This document shows, in pieces, positions 34,180-45,540 of a DNA stretch of 64,000 nucleotides. Made by a program: the position numbers and the translations under genes. The stretch is from Dryococelus australis. Its lineage: Eukaryota > Arthropoda > Insecta > Phasmatodea > Phasmatidae. The notes beneath the pieces were generated by a model. That model worked only from the letters and a program-made list of their open reading frames with translations, searched no databases and was not told where the DNA came from. The stretch is from positions 305,227,166 to 305,291,165 of the forward strand of contig CM057009.1 of the NCBI GenBank assembly GCA_029891345.1, read 5' to 3'. Position 1 is the first letter of the stretch. Each line of letters begins with the position of its first letter.

Positions 34180-34740
34180 GGAGGGGAATTTGTCCCTATA
34201 TTCAGGGCTGTCTTGCAAATAGTGAAATTAAATATGTTGGTTGACTCAGGTAGTGAAGTAACTGCAATTTCAGAAGAATTCCTAAATATTTGAAGTAAGA
34301 ATGAGATCAACATTATTGCCACTTTACCTGTATCAAATGTCACTATTGTAGGAGCTACTGGTAAGAACATTAAGAAACAGATAATTGTAGAAGTGACAAT
34401 AGCTGAACATAACATTTGGATTGCTTTGCTAGTAGTGAAAGGACTTAGCATTGATGTTGTGTTAGGAGCCGATTGGCTGAAGGAAAATGAAGCTATTATT
34501 AACTATGTAGAAAATTGTATAGAAATTCTAGGGATTAAAATTCCATTTGGCAATAGTTTTTTATTAGAAAATTCTCAGAGGATGCATGTTGTGTACAAGG
34601 ATGAGGAAATAGTAAATGAAGACAGGTACTGTAATTTTATTGAGCAAGGATTTCAGATGAAAAATGAGATACACCAAATTACAGTTTCAAGGGGGAACAC
34701 CTATAGAAAGAGAAAGAACATTGGAAATTTTACGAGATGA
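34180..34740 (+). pseudogene. gypsy copy 3 aspartic protease
   Basis: The active-site segment LVDSGSEVTAISEEF (Asp-Ser-Gly at 34243-34251) and the later DVVLGADWLKENEAIINY block (about 34455-34510) are both typical of gypsy retropepsins, and the catalytic triplet is intact. One stop at about 34293 lies between them. The frame runs on to a TGA near 34738. Confidence 0.9.
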
Positions 34741-34985
34741 ACACGAGGCATTTGCAACTTTCCCAAGTTTTTACAATAAATATGAATGTAAATTGGAAAT
34801 CAGAGAACACAAACTTTTTTTACAGAGACCATATCCAATAGCTTACACTTGTAAGACCAGCTGTCGATAAGGAGATACAGAGTATAATTGACACTGACAT
34901 TATCGAGAGACGAAGCTCCGAATATTTGAATCCTATTGTTGTTGTGGAAAAGAGTACTGGTGGTGTTAGATTAAAAATTAATCCT
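34690..34985 (+). pseudogene. gypsy copy 3 reverse transcriptase, N-terminal block, truncated
   Basis: Reads CKLEIREHKLFLQRPYPIAY and, after a frameshift, VDKEIQSIIDTDIIERRSS and YLNPIVVVEKSTGGVRL: the first RT block after protease. It stops abruptly at 34985, before the palm motifs. Confidence 0.9.
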
Positions 34986-35139
34986 CACCAAACCAGGTAA
35001 ACCTGTAGGAGTATGTCTTCTCCCCTATTCGTAGGATCGCAGCCACCGTCCCCGGTTTTGTACCTAGACGCAGGGCCACGCATCTGGTGCACCAAGAGTA
35101 AAACTGAATGTTAAACAAGCCCGCGTGACTGACCTAATG

Positions 35140-35545
35140 CACCCAAAACAACCTTGACTGTGGCGTAGTCACTGACTCCAGAGAGCGTCTCATGTAAATT
35201 CCTCCAAAAATTATTTGGTGCCTGTGGTTGTGTGGAGGGTAGTACATTTTTTCATGTTTGAAGAAACCAAATCGGACAGAATGAATATAGGACCATTTTC
35301 GGACACATTTGAAATAATATGCACAAAGTATTAAGTGGTTACATATATATGGAGGTATGAGGGGTCGTAATAGGGTCAGCTGCACACACCAGCAGGTGCA
35401 ATAGTTTTTTGACATGTGGGATCCATTGATTAGTATAATTGATTTTCTCCAGATGCAGACTTTTCTATCTGCCTGAATAAGTTGAAATCTTGTCTCAACA
35501 GACCAAGCTACATATTTACAAATGTTACATATCAAGTGGTTGTAT
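35140..35545 (-). pseudogene. Tc1-like transposase fragment
   Basis: The minus-strand ORF from 35535 reads WSVETRFQLIQADRKVCIWR, corresponding to the W-x-DE-x-RF-x-L...DGR-x-x-VWR block around the first catalytic Asp of Tc1-type transposases (here Val-Glu in place of Asp-Glu). It is followed in another frame by HESMDPSHVKK. Downstream similarity fades. It directly follows the truncation of gypsy copy 3. Confidence 0.6.
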
Positions 35546-35574
35546 TTCTGAGTTCAGATGAGGTTCATAGCTCT

Positions 35575-37325
35575 GTATTGCGAGGTTAGCAATTCGAATG
35601 GAGAATCAACAATCGAAAAATAAAGTAGATTCTTTGCAATCCCGATTAGTAACATAGTGTCAATAAAACTTATTTTACGACGTGTAATACAGAACACACA
35701 AAACAACTAAATAACGTCTATGTTTTGGAGATAATTATTATTTTTTATTTTTTTCTTGCATTTTGTTCTTAATTTTTGCTTTTTATTCTATGTATTTGTG
35801 AATTGTAAACATGTATCTTTGTATAAAGCTTGACTTGTTCCATAGCCCTGTTGCTTGGCTGCAAAGTGGTCTCAATGGAAAATAAATAAATAAAATTGTA
35901 ATGGAATCAATTTTCGTATATTTTGAACATTCTAACTTGGACAGTTGTAAGTTTGGCCATCCGTAAATAAACAAGGAAAACAATACAATATCTACATCCG
36001 CTTAACGGAAGTTCACACATAATTTTAATTACACAATGTTTTGAATCAATGGGACCATACGTGAATCAATATTTTATGTACCATGGTAACTATTGGTATT
36101 AATAGAAATATAGGTAGGCCTACATCGTTATTGTCGCATCCACGCCGCAGCGAAAATATGTAGGCCACTTATAAAGCATAATGTAATACAATTGTGCAAC
36201 ATACCTTTAAAAATCTGTGATACTTAAATCACCATAAGTACTGGAATCGTTCAGAAACTATAAACTCTACTGCCGGCATTCATACTTTAAACCAGGTTCA
36301 CAATTGGCATTACTAGCTAGCAACATAACATCTGATAATCTCAATCATGACATATTGCTGCTCAGTGCCACTACTACAATTACAGAATTGTTAGTTTGCC
36401 ACTAAATAGAGAGAGAAAGAGAGAGGATGCGTTCAGTAATTGATAGCTGTCACAAATTGACCAGAATACGTCCAATACCATTTGTGCGGTGCGCATCATG
36501 TGCAAAATGTAACACGAGAAAACAAAATTTATAATATTAAGATTCCAGTGATTTCGGTGTGAACTGTTGTACAAGTCATAGTACTTATTGTCGTACCATA
36601 GTAAAAAGTGAATTGCATGTGCTGTGCTGTTGAAAATGCTTCTGAAAACAACAGCATACTTTACCAACGTGTGTACGTTTTTATTTGCAAACATGTTGAG
36701 TGAAGTTCGGGAGCACTTTTCTATTGATCAAAGTAGCAAAAATTATCCCATTTGCCATATATATAAAGCGAAAATTTTGCGAGGAGGTGCTACTAAAACA
36801 TCAAACAAAAATAACGCCTTGGGAAAACACTGCTTACATTCAAGATGCTGCAAAAAAAAGAAAAATTAACCCAGCTATTACTGACTTACCGCTGCGTGAA
36901 ATCTAATAAAGTTCCTCTCACAGCAGCAGTTGTTATTTATTGTCTTCATTACCTTTGTCACATGCCACTTGTGAACCTTGTTTACTTTCCAGCAGCAGTA
37001 GTAGCACTACTTTATCTATATTGCCTCAGTCATCTGCATCCACATCTAACCATGATAATCCCACCTCACCTGTTCGTTTCATGTATAATAACATACTTTT
37101 TTCAACTTTTGAGCACTTTTCCCCAGTGCTGTTTACTTACCAAGACATAAAATTTGTGTGAATTTAAATAGAATAATTTTGACTGTGAATGGCAATGTGA
37201 TTTTGTGTGTTAAAAGTTCTATCAGTAGGAAATCATAGGAATGGAGAATCGGAAGATATTCAAGAATCGACAGATAATCTATAATGGGGTATCGGCATTG
37301 AAAAGTTTGAATTGCCCCATCTCTG
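35575..37325 (+). mobile_element. hAT transposon remnant with BED-finger coding
   Basis: The right end, read inward, is CAGAGATGGGGCAATTCAAA, a classic hAT terminus. The left end near 35580 (GAGGTTAGCAATTCGAA) resembles it weakly. The plus strand at 36690-36900 encodes a BED zinc finger (SEVREHFSIDQSSKNYPICH, KAKILRGGATKT); the second zinc cysteine is Tyr and a frameshift follows before AAKKRKINPAITDLPLREI. Then comes a Ser/Thr-rich linker (SSSSSSTTLSILPQSS). The catalytic and dimerisation domains are deleted. Confidence 0.7.
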
Positions 37326-38206
37326 CAATTTATATTTGGGTTGGCCAACTGCTCCTAAAGCTTATATCATGCAGGATACATTCATTGCACAGTCCTCATG
37401 TTTATGTCCATTAATGCCCCATTTTTGAGATCTGTTATTTGATGCATTATTGTATGCCTGTCACTTATACAAGTCTTGATATCTGATGCCAATTATGCTC
37501 ATCCAGAGTATTTTGATGGCTACACTGCTGTGACAGGTTTGCTGTTTTACTGAAATGGTTTTAGTAGAGGTGCAACCTTGAAGTGGTGAAATATGAAAAT
37601 CTATACTTTATTTGTATTACTGAAACATTATGACCAATTTAGCGAACCCCTATTACAAATTCACATTGGAAGTTGCTCTTAAATTATGGTACCCAGCCAT
37701 CCTTAATGTGCAATCAGCTCTAAAAATTCTCTGTTGCTTAACATCCATATCTGTTAGATATAACATTTAATTGATAAGAAGAATGTACTTTGTAGTTCAT
37801 AATTTAACGCAAATTACGCAGACTTTTTTAAAATTTAATCAGTGTGATTATTTCTGAAATTATATAATAATAAGCAAAAAGTACTTTTTTTAATGGTGTC
37901 AGAGTTAATTTCCATCCATTGTTGTTTATCTGAAAGTCTTGCATCATTTTAATTTTAAAAATTTTTGATTCCCATGCATAGATAACATTTTATTTTTTCT
38001 TTTTTAATGATCTATTGACAAAATATTAGTTTAAATTTGTACAGCCTCATACAAAAATATATTTTTAATAATTTTTCATTTGATCCACATTACGTATATT
38101 AACGTACATGGCTGGTTAATTTGCTTTTAAGACTGCAAAGCATTAGTTGTAATTGTATAAATGAATTTATGCATATTTGGGGTATTATTATTATTGTAAT
38201 GTTATA
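37326..38206. other. No gene seen
   Basis: AT-rich intronic DNA of ST7 between the hAT and the palindromic MITE. Confidence 0.4.
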
Positions 38207-38657
38207 CAGATTGTTCGGAAACTCGGTGCTCAAGCTCCAAACATAGTTTCTTTGGACCAATAGTAACACAAAAACTTTATGCACTTATATCTGGAAACAC
38301 ATTTTTATATAATTTAATTGTTTAAAGTTGCAGCATACAACACCTGCAGAACAAGGTGGTGCAACTATACATGTAGGACAAATTGCATAGGTTGTAGACA
38401 CGGGACACTAAAATTATGACATGTGGAGCGTCATGCACCTATTTCCTATTAAACTTATGCTACACTAATAAGCATACCACCTTGTTCTCCAGGTATTGTA
38501 CATCACAACTTTGAACACAGTATTTGATATAAAAATATAAAACAATTATTTGATATAAAAATAATTCTCGGGATACAAGTGTAATAGGGCTTTTGTCTTA
38601 CTAATGGTCCAAAGAAACTGTGTCTGGAGTTTGGGCACTGAGTTTACGAACATCCTG
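38207..38657. mobile_element. Palindromic (fold-back) MITE, 451 bp
   Basis: The ends read CAGATTGTTCGGAAACTCGG and, inverted, CAGGATGTTCGTAAACTCAG. The similarity continues through ..AGTTTCTTTGGACCA.. and ..AACAAGGTGGT.. almost to the centre, so each arm is about 220 bp. Single strands would form one long hairpin. No coding. Confidence 0.87.
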
Positions 38658-39262
38658 CATAATTTTAATAGCATACATACTGTATTTACTGCCTCTGTCA
38701 TAGCTTACATGTTTACTAATAATGATTATGTAATGTTTTGTTATTAATGCTGTTATTATTTAAATTTGCATGTGGTAATATGTGACATTCATCTCTGTAA
38801 GAGTAAGTAAATATTTAGTTTTAGTGCTTTTCATTGTTACAGTGAGATTTAACTTTTTTAAATGAAGTTTTTTATAATGTGTAATATACCATTCTTTATG
38901 TAAGCGGATAAATTGCAAGTGTGTTCTGTTATCTAAAACTTGTCTGTGCAAACAAATCCACAATAATTTGCAAAGTTTCTTACCTACAATTATAATAGTG
39001 ACAATAAGTAATGGAAAGTATTGACTACATACTCTACATATAATACATCTCTGCATAGGCATGTCTCTTCCAGCAGAGATAAATTGCAGAATTACAGGTT
39101 ATTACACCACATAGTAGAAAGTAGTTTTTTTAATATCTTTGTAGGTAACATTTTTGTGTAAAGTCCTATAATTTAGTGTATAGTGGACATCTATAAATTA
39201 CATCATTTAAATTATGTTTAATTGACATATCTAACATTGTTTCTATCATTTTATGTTGTCAG

Positions 39263-39425
39263 ATATTTGAGTGGTGGTATTTTCGCAAGTATGGTACATC
39301 ATTTATTGAGCAGGTGTCCTTGAACCACATAAGTCCATGGTTAGGAGGCAGCGACAATTCTGCAGAAGGAAACATCACTACCAACAGTACCAATACTACA
39401 GCCAGCACTCAGCAGACAGTTCCAG
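39263..39425 (+). CDS. ST7: ST7 family internal exon (next after 16889-16968)
   Basis: Acceptor TTATGTTGTCAG (AG 39261-39262), donor GTATGC at 39426. The 163-bp exon starts in phase 0 and ends in phase 1. It reads I then FEWWYFRKYGTSFIEQVS, NHISPWLGG, the conserved ST7 segment that follows the first exon's transmembrane helix. The exon then has a Ser/Thr/Asn-rich stretch with three N-glycosylation sequons (NIT, NST, NTT). This low-complexity stretch corresponds in place to the Asn/Ser-rich loop of vertebrate ST7. No stop, no frameshift. The next expected exon was not found up to 64000. Confidence 0.95.
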
Positions 39426-39640
39426 GTATGCATTATGTTATAGTTTTAGAACATGTGCCAGTTATTTTTATTGATAATAAATTTAAGAAATTACAATAAT
39501 GTGCTCATTTTGGTTTTTGAAAGTCTCAACTGAATACTTTAAAGACTATCTGTGGTACAACTTGTATGAACTTAATGAAAACTCTTTACACAATTTATAC
39601 ACAAACAGTGATTTGAAAAAATAATAAATTTGACAGAACG

Positions 39641-39665
39641 AGTCAAGTATCGAACCCAGGACCCC
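39641..39665 (-). repeat. tRNA B-box-like motif, possible SINE fragment
   Basis: The minus strand reads GGGGGTCCTGGGTTCGATAC, close to the Pol III B box GGTTCGANNCC. No A box at the right spacing is visible. Confidence 0.35.
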
Positions 39666-40923
39666 CTGAAAATGAGTCTCCCCTGGTGTTGACTTGTGCT
39701 TTCATATATCATCTGTGTTTATTATCCTATGAATTAAAGTTGGTGTGAGTGAGAATGTCTCAGCAAGCAGTACTGACAACCACAATTACACTTACAAATC
39801 TGAAACACACAGTACTGTGATTCACTTTTAAGACAACCCCAAATATCATCACTTCTGTAATCAAACCCTGAACAAATTGCATGTAAATGACAAAAATCAG
39901 TCAAATGACCAAAGTTGATATAGAAGACAAAAAAAGTCACCATGCCACTACTTATAATTTTAAGTAATTTAAGTACCTCATGCAAAATAATCATAAGCAT
40001 AATTAGAGATGTAAGATTACTCAAAAATTTTCTTTACGAACTCGAGTTCTGTAAATACTCTCCTCGAGATTATATAATTTTCTCAAGCTTGAACACGGTT
40101 TTTTTGAAAAACCAATGTGTTATGTTGCAATTTTTCCCCACACAATATAACAAGCAAAGCATTGTTTTTATTTTTAGCATATTGTAGTTGTTCCTATACC
40201 ATGTTTTTGGATACTGGTACTGATACCCTGATGTTACAGCTGATACAGATGCTCAATACCACTTTGTTTTACATTTCCAATTTTTTTCAAAATTTTATCC
40301 TGTTGTGCATACTCTAAGCAATTTTTATTAACCATAGCTCAAATGTTTTAATCTGTGCTCAATTCAATAAAAATGTTTATTATTTAGGTGCAAAAATTAT
40401 TTAATGTGTTGAAAGATCACAATTTTTAAAATCATTTATAACGGTGCTTCTTTTTTTAAGCTTGTTGTGTTACTTTTTCTTGTAGGCACTTATTTCAAAA
40501 TGCAAATAAATTTTAACTGCTTACACAAACACAACTTTTTTTAAATCCATGAATCTAACACTTTATGGAATATGTCATTGTTCATCACTTTTAAATTAAT
40601 GTAAATGTGTCACAATGGTGTATTGACAAAGTATATTTTGGGTCCCTTTAGCTAATATTTCCCGCACCTATAATTTTTAAGCTGGTTGTTTATGCAGACG
40701 TCTAGTAACTGGGTGTGAAATGCTTCACGCGCGCCACCATTTATAATTGCTGTGCAGCACTTGGTCTTAGTGTCTTGTCTTCTCAGCATGTCTGTCGACA
40801 CTGCGGCATGGTGCGGCATGTGAGATTGGCTTGCTACTTCCCCTTATACGTGTCTGAGAGGGGAAGTGGTTACCTGTAGCAACAAGCTTGGTGAGCTAGC
40901 ATCATCTCTCTCTCAGCTGTGCA
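39666..40923. other. No gene seen
   Basis: ST7 intronic DNA. The part at 40690-40920 is more GC-rich (with GCGGCATGGTGCGGCATG) but matches nothing I know. Confidence 0.4.
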
Positions 40924-41010
40924 CCTCCCTCCCTCCCTCCCTCCCTCCCTACCTCCCTCCCTCCCTCCCTCCCTCCCTCCCTCCCTCCCTCCCTCCCTCC
41001 CTCCCTCCCT
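40924..41010 (+). repeat. (CCCT)n array, about 22 units
   Basis: A nearly perfect CCCT tetranucleotide run with one interruption (CCCTACCT near 40950). The minus strand is (AGGG)n, able to form G-quadruplexes, and the homopurine-homopyrimidine nature also permits triplex DNA. Confidence 0.95.
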
Positions 41011-43472
41011 GCACACACCATCAAGAGAAGCTGGTGTCTAGCAAAAGGAAAAAAAAAAAAAACAAATTTCTCAGCTGCAAAGGCTATTCTATGGGCTTGC
41101 CTTCACACACCGGCCTAGAGCAAATGTGTGCCTTGCAAACATAGAAAATTTTATCAATATTTTGCTTGCTCAAAATAGTTGCATCTATCATCACTTGTAT
41201 TTCAAAGCAAATGGTTTTGCCTGAAAATGTTAAGCAAAACATTTTAACGAGGAATTATTATTTGCAAAGAGGTTGTCTTTTGTGATGCAAGGTCGTTTTT
41301 TCCCGTAAGGTTGGTGTATCATGGTATCTAGCGTAAAATCAACATGATTTTCAAACGTAATAAAATTATATGCCCAGAAGCATATACTGACCTCCCCTTG
41401 TCATCAAAAATTGTTTGAACATCGAGTGACTAGTATTATAAGTGTAAAGTTCATTTTCTGTAACTTCTTGCAGAGAAATAGGAAGATTTATATTAATTTA
41501 TTTCAATCGTAACGCATCTTTTGAATGAATTGATAAAATGTAAGGCCTATTCGACACAGTTTGCCATTTAATAATGGGTCTATAAGCACCGAGCCGAGTG
41601 CAGTGTAACTCATGACGGGGGAAATCTGAGGTTGTGGTTTTGAATGAGTAATTATTAAACATAGGGGAGGAATCAATTGCAATAACTTTATTTATTCATT
41701 GTCTCAAAATAAATTTTCTTTGCAGTAAAATATAATAACTCTAATTACTTTAAAAGATAGACATTTGCCACACGCGCAAGATGTCTGCAACATGGAGAGG
41801 TATTCCACCTGCCACCCCCCTTCTCTATCAGCCGCCATGAATGCACTGTCCGATCGATAACTTCTCTGTGTGCTCTTAGCTGATCAAGTTTGCGTGGGAC
41901 ATTCAAAATTTGATTTTCATTCGGTGTTGTAATATTTTCATTTTCAGAGGTTCTGAAAGTGTTAGATCAGCTTGCATTTGGTGTTGGATTACAATCAGTT
42001 ACATACAGTATTTTGAGATGTTATTTTCTTTATTTAAATGAGTTGAGGTGAAATGTTTTTAAATGTATTATTTACAACAATACTTTCTCTAAAATACCAT
42101 TTTTATTTTGTTTATTAGCTAAACTTTATTCACATATAATGTAAAGCTCTTACTATACTCAACATAAAGTTTTATAAGCCTAGAAGTTGTATTTTATTGA
42201 TTTACATGTCAAAAATCTCATCTACTGAAATCCTGCATGTATGGACATTTTTGGCATTCCCCTAAATAACTATAGATCAAGTGTCGACTGTATCTATAGT
42301 TCACAAAAAATTATGTTTAACCTAGCAGATTTGTCATGGATCAACCAAATCATCACCACCAATTAAGATATTTGCAGTCACTCGGTAAGGAGAATGTAAG
42401 CGTTAAAAAATGAAAACACTCCTATGAAATTACTACAGTTGTTGACATTGATTTGAGGGAAGAGTTTTATAAATTAATTACATAACATGTGTTTATGTTA
42501 ATGTGTAATAATTTAATACACAAGTCACATTACATCACTTTGATTTTCATCCAAGTCTGGAGATATGTTTTCCCTGCTAGACTATTGTAGTAAAATACTA
42601 TATGTTTCCATAGGTTTATAAAAGTAATTATTATTACTAAGTACTGAAGTGTTTAATTATTTAAGGAAACATTCTTATGTCTTTATTAAATAGTGAGAGT
42701 TAATTGCGTTACTGTACAATATTATATAGATTTCACAAAGAAATTGTACAGTAATAATTTGGAGGGTACTTTAAATATGGTTCAGTCTATGCATCAACTG
42801 AAGGTTTAATATTCCAATAAAAACCTGTGATGTATAGTTAAATACACTATATAAGCAAATGTTATAATTGTTTCATGTCCATTTGTAGAAATACCCTAGC
42901 CTGACAGTTTTATTAATTCTTGTACAAACTCACTCAAATCCGACTTCGAAGATTGAAGCTTTTTTTAATGTTCTGCTCTAGCTTGGCTCAACAAAATTTT
43001 AATGCTCATACATCCTTATAAATAATATAAGTTCTAATGTATTTAACATGTATAGCCATTATAAATTAATCATGCAGGACACAAAAGAAAACACTTCAAT
43101 GTTTTAAATGCCAATCATTTGGCAAATGCTATGGTCAAGAAATATGTCAAATGTGCAGGTAAATACCACAGCAGTCACATTACATGAACTTGGATTAAGA
43201 ATCACAGTATGTTTTATGAGCATTTTAAAAGAAAAAACAGAAAGTGATAAAAATTTCCTGTATGGAAAAAAGAAATGACAAGATGCCCAACAACTTGCTA
43301 GGCAACATGCCACCTTCCCCCCCCTGGAGAGGGGAAACAAAGTCGTGCAAAACGAACTGCATGTCGCCCGTGTCACACACACACCTCCCACACTGTCCAG
43401 TGCGTGCAGCATACAGCCGGCTGTTTCAGCGTGTGGAAAACAGTATTTAATGTAGGAAACCATTTTCGCCTT
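41011..43472. other. No gene seen; lone Tigger-like terminus at 42253-42290
   Basis: The terminus reads, inward, CAGTCGACACTTGATCTATA and is followed by TA at 42291-42292, like a pogo/Tigger end facing left. No matching partner was found with confidence. The rest is AT-rich without coding. Confidence 0.45.
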
Positions 43473-44258
43473 CTATTCCCAGTTCTTCAAAAAATACTGG
43501 GCTTGTTTCACACACACTAAGCCCGACACTGGCGTTCCCGCGGCACGTTTCTGGTTAAACCACTCCAGCATAGCCTTATCTAGCTCCACGTTCGTCGATA
43601 ATTTCATCGTTTTCCTATTTGCCAATCCACTTGTAGAGTCCGCACTGCTCGCAAACTCAATAATTTTGGATGTATTGTTTCGTATATCCCAAATTGTTGT
43701 TCCTCCCACTCCATACATAAATGAAAGCTGTTTTATTACACTTCCTCTGTCAAGTTTATTAATAATTTCCAGTTTCTGCTGTAAATTTAAAACCACGCGT
43801 TTACGTTTTACAGACGTTTTTCGCCTGAAAATGAGCAAAAACAAAACCGAATGTAACTACTTACTGGCGAGATAAAACTGACACTGACCGTGGGAATGCG
43901 ATATGCAGGAGGAATGTGGCGGTTATGCTGGGTTCCGGCTATACCTGGCAGGCGGCAGCTAGGCTAGCGAGTAGTGCGGTGTTGTCAGCTCGCTGTCTTG
44001 CGACGTAACTAAACTCATCGCACCATCGGGAACACGTTTTGACATGCATTTGCATCGATAAACAAACATATTTCATTCCACAGTTATTTTCAGAGATTTC
44101 CTGTTACGAATTTCATTAGTTAAGATGGGTGTTTTATGGAATAACTTCATTTTGGCAGTGTTTGAGGTAATTTCCAAAATTTATTTTTATCTTTCTGAAT
44201 ATGCTGCGGTTAAGCCGCAAATTGGATAATCCGCTCATGGATAATCGAGAGTCTACTG
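43473..44258 (-). mobile_element. Tigger/pogo element fragment with CENP-B-like DNA-binding domain
   Basis: The minus-strand frame from 43844 to 43473 reads [20 protein letters not shown], a Pipsqueak-type helix-turn-helix ([12 protein letters not shown]), then ...[20 protein letters not shown] from the second CENP-B HTH. It ends before the DDE core, which is missing. The 5' side ends at 44258 with terminal repeat CAGTAGACTCTCGATTATCC and TA (44259-44260). The HTH region is intact in one frame for 123 codons, unusually clean for this window. No partner end was found. Confidence 0.88.
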
Positions 44259-44277
44259 TATTAGGGTAATATATTCC

Positions 44278-44640
44278 GAGTAAAATTATACCCCAGTTAT
44301 GCAGAAAAGACTTCTGAGTGATTTAAAATTAACAAAAAATCTGACTACAATGCTGCACATAAGACTGACTCCACAGCATCAATACTGACCATGTTTAGAT
44401 TTACCCAAGGATACAAGACATTTTTTGTTGTTTTCATTGATGAGATATAAATTAATTCAAAAGGGCAATGAATTTTGAGCAAAATCGTACTCCAGTTATG
44501 CAGAAAATACTGAGAGCGAAAAAATTAACGAAAAAGCAGACCACATTGCCACACATATGCCTAACAACAGTTACAACATGGCCCGTATTTACATTTCCCA
44601 CGAGGACTGGAAAGGTTTTACATTAATAAAATAATATTTT
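44278..44640 (+). repeat. Diverged tandem duplication, unit about 200 bp
   Basis: The segment beginning GAGTAAAATTATACCCCAGT (44278) recurs as GAGCAAAATCGTACTCCAGT (44477), and the similarity continues through ..CACATAAG/CACATATG.. to ..TTACCCAAGGA/TTCCCACGAGGA... Confidence 0.75.
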
Positions 44641-44999
44641 AACACATAGACATCTTCACTAAAAAAATAGTGTACACAACTACTAAATGCAAACAAAAAA
44701 AATTTAATAAGAAAAACAAGCTAAAATAAAATATCACATTGATATTAATTTGTTACCTCCCTTGGTTTATGTCTGAATTTTAAGATGGTAAAACTTATTG
44801 TAAAAACTGGTATTTTACTTTAATGACTGGGACGTTAACTCAGATATAGAGTCAACACTCAATTAATATGGCACTTTAACTATCTTGTCTTTATAAAAAA
44901 TACAAGTTAATGTTTTTACAATTAAAGCACTATATGAGATTTATTACTATACTGAGACTCGATAATATTGATATTAGCATAATTGGTTCTAATACTGAC

Positions 45000-45540
45000 T
45001 TCTACGCCCCGTCTCACATCCAGTTAGGCTTTTACTCACCTCTGAAATTCCTTTATGCAGCACGACTGACGTACGAGGCGTCAGTGCCGTTTTTGCAGAC
45101 ACCTGGATCGCTGGCTCCGATGATCCGGTGATGTATTGGGGGGGGGGGGGGCGACCTTGAGGTCTCCGGCCTTATATATCACCCTGCTGGCCTAGTTTAC
45201 CTTTGACAGCTCTGCTGTTTATCCCGTGTCTCCCAAACACTGCAACCCCGGCTGCTTCCCTATGGCCATTGCAGCGCCTCATAACACTATCTCCCTCGTT
45301 GAAGAAGCGGCTGTCCTAACCCGTCATGGAGAGGGTTGAACGGGGTGGGGGAAGAGACAGGTTATTTAGAGCTATTGACCTTGGTGTAGGAATGGCCAGC
45401 AGAGCGTGGTAATGGGCTGCCCGCAATGGCATGGCCTGCAGAGCCCTTTCTTCCTCGCATCCACAGTTGTCGCGTGGTTTATGGTGCAGTGGCAACCAAG
45501 AGTCTTTTTGAGTGTCTTCCTGCACTTATTCACTTGGATG
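45000..45540. other. GC-rich, LTR-like block with TATA motif
   Basis: A GC-rich island in AT-rich DNA with a G14 run (45138-45151) and CTTATATATCACCC at about 45171, resembling a retroelement promoter. No LTR borders or coding recognised. Confidence 0.35.

Larger units (their letters stand above)
28095..34985 (+). mobile_element. Ty3/gypsy remnant (copy 3), gag to RT start, split by a 4.2-kb insertion
   Basis: Gag N-terminal part lies at 28095-28831 and the rest of gag at 33005-33960, then protease and the first RT block. RT is cut at 34985, where unrelated DNA begins. Removing 28832-33004 brings the two gag parts together in the same frame. RT core, RNase H and integrase are absent. Confidence 0.85.
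16969..39262 (+). other. ST7: ST7 intron, 22,294 bp, filled with mobile elements
   Basis: The donor GTTAGT and acceptor TTGTCAG join codons in phase 0. The intron holds a MITE, the long-TIR transposon with its nested insertions, gypsy copy 3, a 4.2-kb inverted-repeat element, a Tc1, a hAT and a palindromic MITE. None of these disturbs either exon. Confidence 0.88.

Noticed and set aside
40866..41144. ORF with (SLPP)n repeats
   Set aside because: It is the translation of the CCCT microsatellite.
40793..42290. Tigger element bounded by CTGTCGACACTGCGG and the inverted CAGTCGACACTTGATC
   Set aside because: Only about ten bases agree and the similarity does not continue inward.
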